Origin: Fidelibacterota bacterium
GTDB lineage: Bacteria; Fidelibacterota; Marinisomatia; SCGC-AAA003-L08; JACNLC01
Reading direction: 5' to 3'
NCBI GenBank assembly: GCA_013204025.1
Contig: JABMOW010000119.1
Span: 1 to 47,941 of the forward strand
DNA: 47,941 bases
The notes under the pieces are model-generated. The model was given only the letters and a program-made list of their open reading frames with translations. It was not told where the DNA came from and searched no databases. Positions 9,324 to 17,754 of the stretch are shown piece by piece. Both the position numbers and the translations under genes were made by a program. Every line of letters begins with the position of its first letter. Within the stretch, counting starts at the first letter, position 1.

Positions 9324-9671
9324 CTATTTCTTCTCCGGTGGTTCCTTTTCTCCCTGATGGCAGGTCCAGCATTCGATCTGCCGTGCGTCTTTCCAGCTAA
9401 AATAATCTTCATTGAGGGTCTTGGTCATTTTCATCATATTGCGGGCAATTTTCTTATGGTCAGTGTCCAATGAAAAATCATCCAGATTATGGCAAAAGAT
9501 GCATTTGACGCCCAAGCCTTTTGCCACGGTTTTCATGTAGGTTTTTGTTTCGTTTATAGTCTCAAAGGAGAGAACCTGCAGATCTTTGGGTTTGTCTTTA
9601 TCTGATACGGACGAAAATATCCATCCGGTTACAAGTATGGTGATGAGGAAAAAAAATCCAGTTTTATTCAT
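9324..9671 (-). CDS. Diheme c-type cytochrome, photosynthetic reaction-centre cytochrome-like
   Basis: The 115-residue protein has an N-terminal membrane or signal segment (residues 5-21) and two haem-binding motifs, CIFCH (57-61) and CWTCH (101-105). The FETINETKTYMKTVAKGLGVKC-type helix before the first motif and the KKIARNMMKM helix between the motifs match one half of the reaction-centre cytochrome c subunit family, which also occurs in non-phototrophs. It would pass electrons in the periplasm. It is the last gene of a five-gene minus-strand operon, 36 bases after the haem-barrel gene, with an AAAGGA site before its ATG. No photosynthesis gene is present nearby, so a respiratory or extracellular electron role is more likely. 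Confidence 0.8.
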   Translation of the reverse strand: MNKTGFFFLITILVTGWIFSSVSDKDKPKDLQVLSFETINETKTYMKTVAKGLGVKCIFCHNLDDFSLDTDHKKIARNMMKMTKTLNEDYFSWKDARQIECWTCHQGEKEPPEKK

Positions 9672-9707
9672 GCTATCCTTTCGTGGGTTCGATGATGAGT
9701 ATTTTAG

Positions 9708-10832
9708 TTAAAACCAGTAATGAAGCTGGCATAAAAATTCGGGTGTGGGTTGACCACCGGGGATATTATCTGTCCGGGTGACGCGGACTTGAAAGATATA
9801 CTGCAAACCATACCGGGGGAAAACCTCCACTCCGGCGACGATCCGCTGAATTGCTTCGCTGGCATAGTCTAGATCAGGGTCGAAGAATTCGTATCGGCCG
9901 ATCAATGTCAGTCCCTGTGCAGGAGAATAAGATAATTCCTGGTACATGGCATGAGATATGGTGGTGTCCTGAATGCCATTTTCAACTCTGTCAAATTCGT
10001 AGTGCCAGGTAATGCGGTTGAGAGATATGCCTCCTGAAATACCGGCAACAGTCACGTTGGATTCTCTGATCAAGGAGATAGCATTCATGGTATGTACAAA
10101 TTCGAAGTACGATTTTAAACGAGTCACTTTTAGCGAGAATGCCTTATCAGAAATGGATTCGCTGAATCCATAGGACGGTTCGACTCCCCGGACAAATGCG
10201 TTTGATATTCCACCGGTCAGTCGGATTCCATTCCCGATTTTTGTCCCAGCTTCGATACCAGTAGGTAGAAGAGTGGGTGCAAAGAACAATCCTTCTGCCG
10301 TTAGCCCATGAGTTTGGCGGATATTTCCACCGCGGATGAATGCGGTATGGTCATCCAGTTTCAGTCCATAGTCTGGGAGAATTCGACCAACCCTGACCCA
10401 ACTTTCATTAGGCAGACCAGAGACCATTGCCCAAAACTCGTTCAAAATACCACCTGAAAGTCTGATATTTCCATAGATCGAAAAATTATCGGTTGGCGTT
10501 ACAAGCGTTGTTAAGTCCGCCTGCATGGGGAAGATAGGCGTAGCGATATCACCTGCTGCGTTCTCATGAATGAGGCTCTGGATCCGGAATTCACCGCCGA
10601 TTTTCAAATGCTCATTGATCACCCCATCCCAGGGTTCAGATTCCATGGTGATTCGAGGGAGTTCGTCCAATGCGAAAATTGTGGTGCCATAGTCATTTCG
10701 CATCCCGCCTCCGGTTGGATTCACGTGACATAGATTACAGGAAGCACCATTTTCCAGTGAAAATCGTGGGACCGCTACGGCTATTTGAAAAACCAACAAT
10801 GTAATGATAATCCAAAAAAGTCTCGTTTTCAT
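9708..10832 (-). CDS. Outer-membrane beta-barrel protein with N-terminal haem motif
   Basis: A signal peptide (residues 1-20) is followed at once by SLENGASCNLCHVNPTGGG, giving one CxxCH haem site (Cys32, Cys35, His36). The remaining 330 residues alternate polar and hydrophobic positions in short strands and end in HYWF, the aromatic C-terminal residue expected of an outer-membrane barrel. A barrel carrying its own haem suggests electron passage or a redox-gated porin. Its ATG overlaps the stop of the preceding cytochrome lipoprotein gene (ATGA), so translation is coupled. The exact family name is not known to me; barrel topology is inferred from sequence pattern only. Confidence 0.72.
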   Translation of the reverse strand: MKTRLFWIIITLLVFQIAVAVPRFSLENGASCNLCHVNPTGGGMRNDYGTTIFALDELPRITMESEPWDGVINEHLKIGGEFRIQSLIHENAAGDIATPIFPMQADLTTLVTPTDNFSIYGNIRLSGGILNEFWAMVSGLPNESWVRVGRILPDYGLKLDDHTAFIRGGNIRQTHGLTAEGLFFAPTLLPTGIEAGTKIGNGIRLTGGISNAFVRGVEPSYGFSESISDKAFSLKVTRLKSYFEFVHTMNAISLIRESNVTVAGISGGISLNRITWHYEFDRVENGIQDTTISHAMYQELSYSPAQGLTLIGRYEFFDPDLDYASEAIQRIVAGVEVFPRYGLQYIFQVRVTRTDNIPGGQPTPEFLCQLHYWF

Positions 10833-11239
10833 TCTGTGTTCATTGCTCCTTCATCAATCCATTGGATGATGGTTTGAATTTCTTCTAATGATAGCACGGG
10901 ACCGTCAGGAGGCATTAACGGACTCCCAACAGATGCAATACCTTGAAGTTTTTGGACGATTAGACTACCAGTACTATTTCCGGGAATCACCACCGGACCG
11001 TTGTCGCTGGTCCCTGCCATTATATGATCATAGGTATTCAAAAGCAGGACAGCATTGGAAAATTCCGGTCCATGACAAAATATACAATTCACATCAAATA
11101 TGGGTTGTACTTCCATTGAGTAACTAACAAGTTCCGTATCAGTTCCGTTTTGAACAGGTGATCCTTTATCGCTGCATTGATATGTCAATAAGGGCACCAG
11201 TAGAAGTAATGCTATTTTGGATTTCCAGGAAATATTCAT
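10829..11239 (-). CDS. Monoheme cytochrome c-like lipoprotein
   Basis: I place the start at the ATG overlapping the stop of the upstream DUF2231 gene (ATGA), giving 136 residues beginning MNISWKSKIALLLL; the longer open frame upstream lies inside that gene. The signal ends at LLTYQC (Cys22), an atypical lipobox. One haem motif, CIFCH (52-56), is followed by a later SPLMPPDGP loop with a likely axial Met and a final EEIQTIIQWIDEGA helix. This matches the small cytochrome c domain found in FCB and Planctomycete surface proteins. It would be an electron carrier tethered in the periplasm. It sits between a membrane protein and the haem-barrel gene in one operon. Confidence 0.78.
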   Translation of the reverse strand: MNISWKSKIALLLLVPLLTYQCSDKGSPVQNGTDTELVSYSMEVQPIFDVNCIFCHGPEFSNAVLLLNTYDHIMAGTSDNGPVVIPGNSTGSLIVQKLQGIASVGSPLMPPDGPVLSLEEIQTIIQWIDEGAMNTE

Positions 11240-11658
11240 ATTCGATTTGCCAGTTTGGCTCCAAGGTGTGACCCGTAAAACAGGATGAGTACACCCATTC
11301 CTAAAAAAAGGAGATATCCCCACGGAAAGGAGTTGGTATCGGATAGGTTCTTCAATTTTTTCCATCTGAAAATGAATGCTGCACCGAACCATACCACGGC
11401 AACCAATTGCAATGAACCGTGAGTCGTGAAAATGGGGAAGGGTTTATCCATGTGACCCATGAGTGAATCTGCGATAAAACCGGTGATAATGGTAAACACA
11501 ACGGCAATCTGTGCCAACACCATGTTCCACCAACCGACGGTTAACAGTGAATTACTTCTCCTGATAAATCCAAAAAACTCCCACAGAACCGCCGTGGAGT
11601 ACAAGGCGATGGGGAAGTGTACAAACAGCGGATGAAGTTCGTCAATGGGGGGCATCAT
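11236..11658 (-). CDS. DUF2231-type four-helix membrane protein
   Basis: The 140-residue product begins MMPPIDELHPLFVHFPIALY, the signature opening of DUF2231 proteins, whose HPxxVHFPI histidines are conserved. Four hydrophobic segments follow, with a THGSLQL histidine in the third. Members are usually found beside cytochromes and c-haem proteins and may bind haem or quinone, which fits this operon. An AAAAGG site precedes the ATG. The gene begins 16 bases after the dockerin/reelin-like gene and overlaps the cytochrome lipoprotein gene by three bases. Confidence 0.8.
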   Translation of the reverse strand: MMPPIDELHPLFVHFPIALYSTAVLWEFFGFIRRSNSLLTVGWWNMVLAQIAVVFTIITGFIADSLMGHMDKPFPIFTTHGSLQLVAVVWFGAAFIFRWKKLKNLSDTNSFPWGYLLFLGMGVLILFYGSHLGAKLANRI

Positions 11659-11673
11659 TTATACCTTTTGACG

Positions 11674-12414
11674 TCAACCGACGATGAGATTCACCAGGAT
11701 GACAATATCCAATACGTCAAGACTTGAATCGCCATTCAGGTCACCGGCGCACATCTGCTCGGGTGTGAATTCTGTGTTTCCTAAAATAGCGCTAACCACA
11801 GAAACGATATCCAGTACATTAATATTCAGATCGAAATTCACATCACCGGTGGCGATGCAACTTTCCATTTCTGTGACGGTAAGAGATGTTGTGTAAATAT
11901 TATCTCCTGAGGTGCTGTTGTTTCCGTTTGCCGCATTTCCTGCGGAATAAAATGTAATGGGTCCCGTTCCTTCAGATGGCGCTGTCCAGTTAAAATTCCA
12001 AGAAGCGCCAGATGTCTGCCCGTTGAATGTCCCTGCTGAAATATGTTTAAGATAGGTGATACCGCCCTGGGTTCCGGTGGTTGTGAATGAAGGTTGAGCA
12101 ACGGATACAGTTCCTCCCTGACCATTGCTTTCAGTTCGGGCGCACAGTTCAAATCCCCATCTGTGTTGAGTGGGGTGCGTCACGTGGACAGTGAGCAAAT
12201 AAGTTTCTCCCGGTGTGTATTCTGCGGGTGCATTTTCGATGGCGACATTACCGGTTCCTGAATTCAATGCAAAACTGGAGTGACAGCTATTCTGACATGT
12301 GAGTTCACCTGGCGCGCCGGTTCGGGCATTAGGTGGACCATTAGAATACGCCTGTAATGAGCTGAATAGTAATCCAAATGTGAGAATGGTTGAAGTTATA
12401 TTAAAATTACACAT
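11674..12414 (-). CDS. Choice-of-anchor V / reelin-like secreted protein with dockerin tag
   Basis: After a signal peptide (about residues 1-22) the mature protein starts NGPPNARTGAPGELTC, the opening of the choice-of-anchor V domain. A CQNSCH segment (Cys40, Cys44, His45) follows, which resembles a haem site but has three residues between the Cys. A reelin-like beta-sandwich covers about residues 50-185, including GETYLLTV and WGFEL. Residues 189-246 form a dockerin-like tag (GDVNFDLNINVLDI, GDLNGDSSLDVLDI). It is the first gene of the cytochrome operon, with AAAGGA before the ATG. Whether CxxxCH binds haem is open. Confidence 0.78.
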   Translation of the reverse strand: MCNFNITSTILTFGLLFSSLQAYSNGPPNARTGAPGELTCQNSCHSSFALNSGTGNVAIENAPAEYTPGETYLLTVHVTHPTQHRWGFELCARTESNGQGGTVSVAQPSFTTTGTQGGITYLKHISAGTFNGQTSGASWNFNWTAPSEGTGPITFYSAGNAANGNNSTSGDNIYTTSLTVTEMESCIATGDVNFDLNINVLDIVSVVSAILGNTEFTPEQMCAGDLNGDSSLDVLDIVILVNLIVG

Positions 12415-12485
12415 GAATTTCCTTTGTTTATGGTGATTGGAATTTCACGATATTTACAGAGATAGTTCAATATTAAACCGATGTG

Positions 12486-12500
12486 GTTACAATATGTAAC
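12486..12500. promoter_or_regulatory. Palindrome, candidate operator of the cytochrome operon
   Basis: GTTAC-AATAT-GTAAC is a perfect five-base inverted repeat with a five-base centre, 71 bases upstream of the first gene of the cytochrome operon. Spacing and position suit a dimeric regulator, but no regulator gene is nearby and no second copy was noticed. Confidence 0.3.
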
Positions 12501-12578
12501 AGGACTATAAGGTCGAAATATCTTTTTAGATATTAGTGGATTATGTCGATTCAGATGGCAGAAATAAAGACGACGGCG

Positions 12579-13592
12579 CTAAAATCTTTCTTCCCAATAT
12601 GGGCATGCCACCATCTGACTGTCGCCGGTATCCACCAATTCGGGAATATCATTTGCACAGTCCGGTTTGGCGATGGGGCATCGGTTTCTAAATGCACACC
12701 CTGAAGGTTTTGCCATTGGTGACGGAATATCTCCCTTTAGAACAATCCGGTATTTGTCTTTCCGGGTGGGATCCGGTAGGGGTACTGCAGATAACAGCGC
12801 TCGGCTATAGGGATGTTTCGGTGAATAGTATACCTGATCAGCGCTTCCCCATTCCACTACATTTCCCAGATACATGACGACGATCTGATCGGAGATGTGT
12901 TCCACTATCGAAAGGTCATGTGCGATAAATAGATAGGACAAATTAAATTCATCCTGGAGATCCATCATCAGGTTGATTACCTGAGCTTGGATGGACACAT
13001 CCAATGCGGAAACGGGTTCGTCACAGATGATGAGTTCAGGGTTGGTTGCCAATGCACGGGCGATGCCAATACGTTGTCGTTGCCCTCCGGAAAATTCGTG
13101 GGGATAACGCCGTGCTTGTTCAGGACGCAGTCCCACTTTTTCCAGTAACCAGCCTACTCGATCCTGCATTTCTGAATTACTCATTTTGGTGTGGATTTGC
13201 AATGGCTCACTGATAATCTGCGCCACTGTCATTCGAGGGTTGAGTGATGCAAACGGGTCCTGGAAAATCATCTGAACTTTGGAACGGTACTTCTGCATGG
13301 TTTTGGAGCGTAGCTTGACAAAATCCACAGATTTACCATCGAAATAGTAATTGATATTCCCGGTGACTTCTACATCGGGAGATACATATTTTAAAATACT
13401 GATCATGGCGCGGCCAACGGTGGTTTTTCCGCAACCTGATTCACCCACCAGTCCCACAGTTTGTTTTTTTAAGATGGAAAAACTGATACCATCCACCGCC
13501 TTAACAACAGCGACTTTTTTAGATAATACGCCACCAAATACAGGGAAATGCACTCGCAGATCTTTTATATCAACTAGTCTGTTATCTTTCAT
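12579..13592 (-). CDS. Peptide ABC transporter ATP-binding protein, OppF/DppF type
   Basis: A standard-length (337 residue) nucleotide-binding subunit. It has Walker A GESGCGKTT, Q-loop MIFQDPFASLNPRMTV, signature FSGGQRQR, Walker B LIICDEPVSALD and the switch His in IAHDLS. The C-terminal oligopeptide-transporter extension has the CxFRNRCPIAKPDC-type cysteine cluster that holds a 4Fe-4S cluster in Opp/Dpp ATPases. It would pair with the D-type ATPase and power peptide import through the two permeases. The ATG overlaps the stop of the preceding ATPase gene by four bases. It is the last gene of the transporter operon. Confidence 0.92.
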   Translation of the reverse strand: MKDNRLVDIKDLRVHFPVFGGVLSKKVAVVKAVDGISFSILKKQTVGLVGESGCGKTTVGRAMISILKYVSPDVEVTGNINYYFDGKSVDFVKLRSKTMQKYRSKVQMIFQDPFASLNPRMTVAQIISEPLQIHTKMSNSEMQDRVGWLLEKVGLRPEQARRYPHEFSGGQRQRIGIARALATNPELIICDEPVSALDVSIQAQVINLMMDLQDEFNLSYLFIAHDLSIVEHISDQIVVMYLGNVVEWGSADQVYYSPKHPYSRALLSAVPLPDPTRKDKYRIVLKGDIPSPMAKPSGCAFRNRCPIAKPDCANDIPELVDTGDSQMVACPYWEERF

Positions 13593-15067
13593 GATACTCC
13601 CTCCGCTTCAGAAATCTTCACATGGCACCGTACAAAATGATTGGGACGAATTTCCTGCAATGGGGGTTCCACGGTATCACACATTTCCACCTTAAGATCA
13701 CATCTTGTGCAGAATTTACATCCTTCCGGCATCTCCAGAATACTGGGCACCATACCACGAATCGTTCCCAAGCGCTTTTTCCGTTTTCCCAAGTCCGGGC
13801 GGGGGATGGATTCCAACAATCCTAGTGTGTAAGGATGAAGTGGATTCTTGAACAGTTCAATTGAGCTTGCAACTTCTTGGATAACACCACCATACATGAC
13901 GATGACGCGTTCACAGGTTTCCGCAACCACTGCCAAATCATGAGTGATAAGGACGATTGCCGCTTCCTTCCGTTTATTTTTAAGTTCCATCATCAACTCC
14001 AGTATCTGTGCCTGGATAGTTACATCAAGGGCGGTAGTGGGTTCGTCGGCGATCAGGAGGGATGGATTCTTTGCCAATGCCATGGCGATCATTGCCCGCT
14101 GGCGCATCCCGCCGGAAAATTGATGCGGATAATCCTTTAGCCGTTTATCAGGACTGGGGATACCCACCAGTTCCAATAGTTTGGTAGCATCCGCCTCAAG
14201 TTTATCAGATTCAGCATGGTATTTTGGCGAGATGAGTTTGTCCATTAGCAGGATGATCCAAGCGAAAATGGAAGCCGCTGCTGCACCGCAAATGAAACTA
14301 ATGATCATGGATAGAGGAGAGAAAGTCCAACCTGAAACTAATTGTGAGACGAACAACACAATCACACCGAATATCGCAGATGTTTTTATCCGGGCGTTTA
14401 CAGGAGTTGAACGAAGATTTCTGCTCATTCGGATGACGCCATCTTTGTGGTACTCCGCAAACGATTTTGGGTATATCGCTTCAATCATCTGCATCCCCAC
14501 TGTAAACACTGGATTCAATGAAGTCATGGGCTCTTGAAAGATCATGGCGATCTCTCTACCGCGAAGTGAACGCATTCTGGCGTACATTTTCTGATGAAAA
14601 TTTTGCATGGCTTTTTTTCGCGGGGAATTGAAAAACAACATTTGAGTGATAAACCCATCCAATATCAACGAGATAAAGAAGTTAACGACACCGGTCATTC
14701 CCAGAAAATTATGAAGAAAAAACCAACCGATAAAGAAAAGGGATGCAATGGCTTTCCGCACATTTTCACTAATAGAATTGAAAAACCGGTATTTTGGTCT
14801 TTCCCGTACCTTCCCAAGATCGTTGCCGTCAAATATTTTTTCGCCCTTAAAATAGATCTCACCTTCCACCACCTCACCGGGAGGATTGGGTATCAGTTGA
14901 ATCAATGATAAAACGGATACCGATTTACCCGATCCAGACTCACCAACGATTCCCAGGGTTTCTCCTTCGTTGATATGAAAATCTACGCCATTTACGGCTT
15001 CAGCCCACTCGTCACCCACTTTGAATCGGGTACGGAGTCCTTTAATATCCAGTAGTTTTCCAGCCAT
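13589..15067 (-). CDS. Peptide ABC transporter ATP-binding protein, OppD/DppD type, with two membrane-helix insertions
   Basis: All ATPase motifs are present: Walker A GESGSGKS (42-49), Q-loop Gln178 in [12 protein letters not shown], signature FSGGMRQR (317-324), Walker [13 protein letters not shown], switch His376, and the C-terminal CKFCTRC cysteine cluster. The protein is 492 residues, about 160 longer than usual OppD. The extra length is in two blocks: about 92-168, between Walker A and the Q-loop, and about 205-288, between the Q-loop and the signature. Each holds two hydrophobic helices (about 108-122, 124-145, 229-246 and 252-276) and basic flanks. The ATPase may therefore be anchored in the membrane itself. 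It is frame-intact and overlaps both neighbouring genes, so it is unlikely to be an assembly artefact. Confidence 0.9.
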   Translation of the reverse strand: MAGKLLDIKGLRTRFKVGDEWAEAVNGVDFHINEGETLGIVGESGSGKSVSVLSLIQLIPNPPGEVVEGEIYFKGEKIFDGNDLGKVRERPKYRFFNSISENVRKAIASLFFIGWFFLHNFLGMTGVVNFFISLILDGFITQMLFFNSPRKKAMQNFHQKMYARMRSLRGREIAMIFQEPMTSLNPVFTVGMQMIEAIYPKSFAEYHKDGVIRMSRNLRSTPVNARIKTSAIFGVIVLFVSQLVSGWTFSPLSMIISFICGAAAASIFAWIILLMDKLISPKYHAESDKLEADATKLLELVGIPSPDKRLKDYPHQFSGGMRQRAMIAMALAKNPSLLIADEPTTALDVTIQAQILELMMELKNKRKEAAIVLITHDLAVVAETCERVIVMYGGVIQEVASSIELFKNPLHPYTLGLLESIPRPDLGKRKKRLGTIRGMVPSILEMPEGCKFCTRCDLKVEMCDTVEPPLQEIRPNHFVRCHVKISEAEGVS

Positions 15068-16143
15068 CAGCGTAACCTCGAGTAAACTTTGGGATCAAAT
15101 GCTTCCCGGACGCCTTCACCAATGAAAACCACCATTAGCAGTGTAAGAAATTGTGCGCCAACAGGTGCGAATACCATCCAGGATTTTGACATATTCTGTA
15201 AACCCACACCCAACATCTGCCCCCAACTGGGCGTCGGTGGCGGCATACCGAATCCGAGAAAATCCAGACCCACCAGCGCCGTAATGTATCCCACCACAGC
15301 AAAGGGAAAAAACGTGATGATTGGTACTAATGAGTTTGGCAGGATATGTTTAAAAATAATTTTCGTATTACTTTGCCCCATGGACAGCGCAGCAGCTACG
15401 TAATCTTTTGCTTTTTCCCGATAGAATTCTGCACGCATGTAATAGGTTATCCCAATCCAATTCACGATGGTGTAGATAAATATGAGAATAAAAAATGACG
15501 GTGTAATGATTGAAGCAATAATTATGATGACAAATAGCATAGGCAAACTGGACCAGATTTCGATGATCCGCTGAAAAATCAGGTCAAACTTCCCACCAAA
15601 ATATCCCATAGCGCCACCGATGGAAATTCCGATAAAGAAATTGATAACCGCCAGTACCAGTGCAAACGAGATTGAAATATTAAACGCATAACAGAGCCTT
15701 GCGAACACGTCTCTCCCCGTATCATCCGTGCCTAAAAAATGACGTTTAGAAGGCTGTTCAAACATGGCATTTCCCTGCACGGTGATGTCTTCAAAAGGAC
15801 TGAATGGATACAGTGGCATGATCAGCCAGTTTTCAGATTCATCATTTTTCCAGTCTTCTTTTAATTTCCGGTAATTTGCTTCCCCAGGTACATCCTGCCC
15901 AAACTGACTACCGGGGACGTATCCGGAAATCGCCGGGAAATAAATGCTCCCACCGTACGATAGAAGTACGGGACGATTATTGATCAACAGAGGGAGGCAA
16001 AACGAAATTACATACAGGATAATTAATATGACAAAAGAGTAATATCCACGTTTCATGGTTTTGAATTTCAACCATCGCTTCTTGATGATCGACAGTGATA
16101 TCTTGTCTTTGTCACTCGTATTTTTTTTCTTAAAAATCATCAT
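15067..16143 (-). CDS. Peptide ABC transporter permease, YejE/OppC type
   Basis: This 358-residue inner-membrane permease has an N-terminal KTMKRGYYSFVILIILY helix, a long periplasmic loop with NRPVLLSYGGSIYFPA and FLGTDDTGRDVFARL, then five more helices. The coupling segment ALSMGQSNTKIIFKHILPNS is the EAA motif that contacts the ATPases. The RPVLLxYxGxxYFP segment is characteristic of YejE rather than classical OppC. It forms the translocation path with the YejB-type permease. Its ends overlap the genes on both sides by one to four bases, showing a tight operon. Confidence 0.88.
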   Translation of the reverse strand: MMIFKKKNTSDKDKISLSIIKKRWLKFKTMKRGYYSFVILIILYVISFCLPLLINNRPVLLSYGGSIYFPAISGYVPGSQFGQDVPGEANYRKLKEDWKNDESENWLIMPLYPFSPFEDITVQGNAMFEQPSKRHFLGTDDTGRDVFARLCYAFNISISFALVLAVINFFIGISIGGAMGYFGGKFDLIFQRIIEIWSSLPMLFVIIIIASIITPSFFILIFIYTIVNWIGITYYMRAEFYREKAKDYVAAALSMGQSNTKIIFKHILPNSLVPIITFFPFAVVGYITALVGLDFLGFGMPPPTPSWGQMLGVGLQNMSKSWMVFAPVGAQFLTLLMVVFIGEGVREAFDPKVYSRLR

Positions 16144-17429
16144 TTGAATCGTATCCTTGGATCTACGGTCGCCAGAGCGATATCCGATAAAATATTACCT
16201 ACCAAACGAATGAGTACTCCGACCACTAAAAAGGCGAGTACGATGGGATAATCTCTGTCAAGTACAGCCTGGAATCCCATTTTGCCAAATCCGTCAATAT
16301 TGAAAACCCGTTCGATGAAATAGGAGCCGGCAAAAACAATCCCGATGAGATGGCCGATACCGGACGCAATAGGAATCACTGAATTCCTGATGGCATGAAG
16401 CCATACAACTCGCTTTTCGGATAATCCTTTTGCGTATGAAGTTCGGATATAATCCTGTGAAAGGTTTTCCAATAAACCATTTTTCATTAACACGGTGAGG
16501 GTAGCAAAACTACCGATTGACCAAGCGAAGATGGGGAGGATTGCGTGATGCAATTGGTCTACAATTTTACCCCAAAGGGAAAGACCTTCCCAAATATCTA
16601 CTGGGGAATGAAAACCACCCAAAGGGAAGATATCCCAGTAAGATCCACCTCCAAACAGGACGAGAAAAACACCACCCATTGCCCATCCGGGTACAGAGTA
16701 CGCAATGAAAATGACCACACTGGAAACAAAATCAAATGAACTGCCGTGAGACAGCGCTTTTCGAATCCCCAAAGGAATACATATAATGTAAGTGAGAAAA
16801 ATTCCTGTCAGCCCGAAAAACATGGATATTTTAAATCGCGGTTTCATGACTTCAGTCACCGGCGTTTGGTAGGTGTATGAGCTACCCAGGTCACCAGTGA
16901 AAATGCCGGATATTTCACGTTGATAAACAATACCGGTATGTAAATCTGCGTCGGTTATTTTTTCGATATGAGCATACCATGTTTCACTAGCGCTTCCATC
17001 GGATTCATAAATAGTCAGCTCATCATTTTCATCTCTATGAATTTTTACTTTCCATACTTGTCCGTTTAGTTTACCGACTCGTTTTTCGATTTCGAATTCA
17101 TCCGATTCAAACTTGATTTCACGGTATCTGATCTCTCTAGGATATAATCCTAACCAGATGAGGTATCTCGCCCAGATGGGTTTATCAAACCCATAATATC
17201 GCTTGAGTTCATTCATTGCAGACTCAGGCAAAGCAGTACCACCTCCACTTGAAATATCTGCAGAGTCACCACCGCCTTCACCCTGTGCAGCGGCACCCAT
17301 CTGCACCCGCTGGATTGCCTGCTCTAAAGGTCCTCCCGGTGCTAGCTGAAGAATAATAAACACTAACATCGTTGACCCGATGAATGTGGGGATCATCAAC
17401 AGCATTCTACGAAGGAAATATGTTGCCAT
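16140..17429 (-). CDS. Peptide ABC transporter permease, YejB/OppB type, with enlarged periplasmic loop
   Basis: The 429-residue product starts MATYFLRRMLLMIPTFIGST and has the YejB-like APGGPLEQAIQRVQMG and YYGFDKPIWARYL segments, then five further helices and the EAA-type AKGLSEKRVVWLHAIRNS loop, ending in the VDPRIRF tail typical of YejB. Between the first helix and the GDLGSSYTYQTPV segment there are about 65 extra residues (about 108-170) of charged, beta-rich sequence compared with the roughly 364-residue E. coli protein. They should form an extra periplasmic element, possibly for docking the binding protein. It begins the permease/ATPase part of the operon. Confidence 0.87.
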   Translation of the reverse strand: MATYFLRRMLLMIPTFIGSTMLVFIILQLAPGGPLEQAIQRVQMGAAAQGEGGGDSADISSGGGTALPESAMNELKRYYGFDKPIWARYLIWLGLYPREIRYREIKFESDEFEIEKRVGKLNGQVWKVKIHRDENDELTIYESDGSASETWYAHIEKITDADLHTGIVYQREISGIFTGDLGSSYTYQTPVTEVMKPRFKISMFFGLTGIFLTYIICIPLGIRKALSHGSSFDFVSSVVIFIAYSVPGWAMGGVFLVLFGGGSYWDIFPLGGFHSPVDIWEGLSLWGKIVDQLHHAILPIFAWSIGSFATLTVLMKNGLLENLSQDYIRTSYAKGLSEKRVVWLHAIRNSVIPIASGIGHLIGIVFAGSYFIERVFNIDGFGKMGFQAVLDRDYPIVLAFLVVGVLIRLVGNILSDIALATVDPRIRFK

Positions 17430-17754
17430 AGGCTTTCTTCTCCCGAACGAATATTTTAATTTTAATTCCTGAAGGAATCACACAATCTATGGTAAAAATA
17501 GTCAAATATTGACGGGCAGAACTTACAACAAATCACCGCGTTTTCTGAAAGGAAAGGTTGCGGTTGTGATGAATTGAAATGTGGGGTAAGCTGAAGGATT
17601 TGTTACATAGTGCAAACTTAAAAATAAAATCCTAGGTGCACTCTTTTCGAGGGTCTCTGTAACTCATTCGATCCACTGATGGCCGTGCTAAAACAACAAA
17701 CCCCAAAAAGATTCATTCGGGGTTTGTTAATACTGTCGTTATTTCAGACTCTGG
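17430..17754. other. Spacer between binding-protein and permease genes
   Basis: No gene is seen in these 325 bases. The stretch holds the stem-loop at 17695-17728, just downstream of the binding-protein stop, and about 265 bases of AT-rich sequence that could contain a second promoter for the permease genes. Confidence 0.5.
17691..17728 (-). terminator. Terminator/attenuator after the binding-protein gene
   Basis: On the minus strand AACAAACCCC and GGGGTTTGTT form a perfect ten-base-pair stem with a 14-base loop, followed by GTTTTAG. It sits 27 bases after the stop of the substrate-binding protein gene. It would end most transcripts there, giving more binding protein than permease. Confidence 0.7.

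Noticed and set aside
12517-12534. Hairpin AATATCT-TTTT-AGATATT after the OppF gene
   Set aside because: AT-only style stem without a T-run on the minus strand; too weak to call a terminator.
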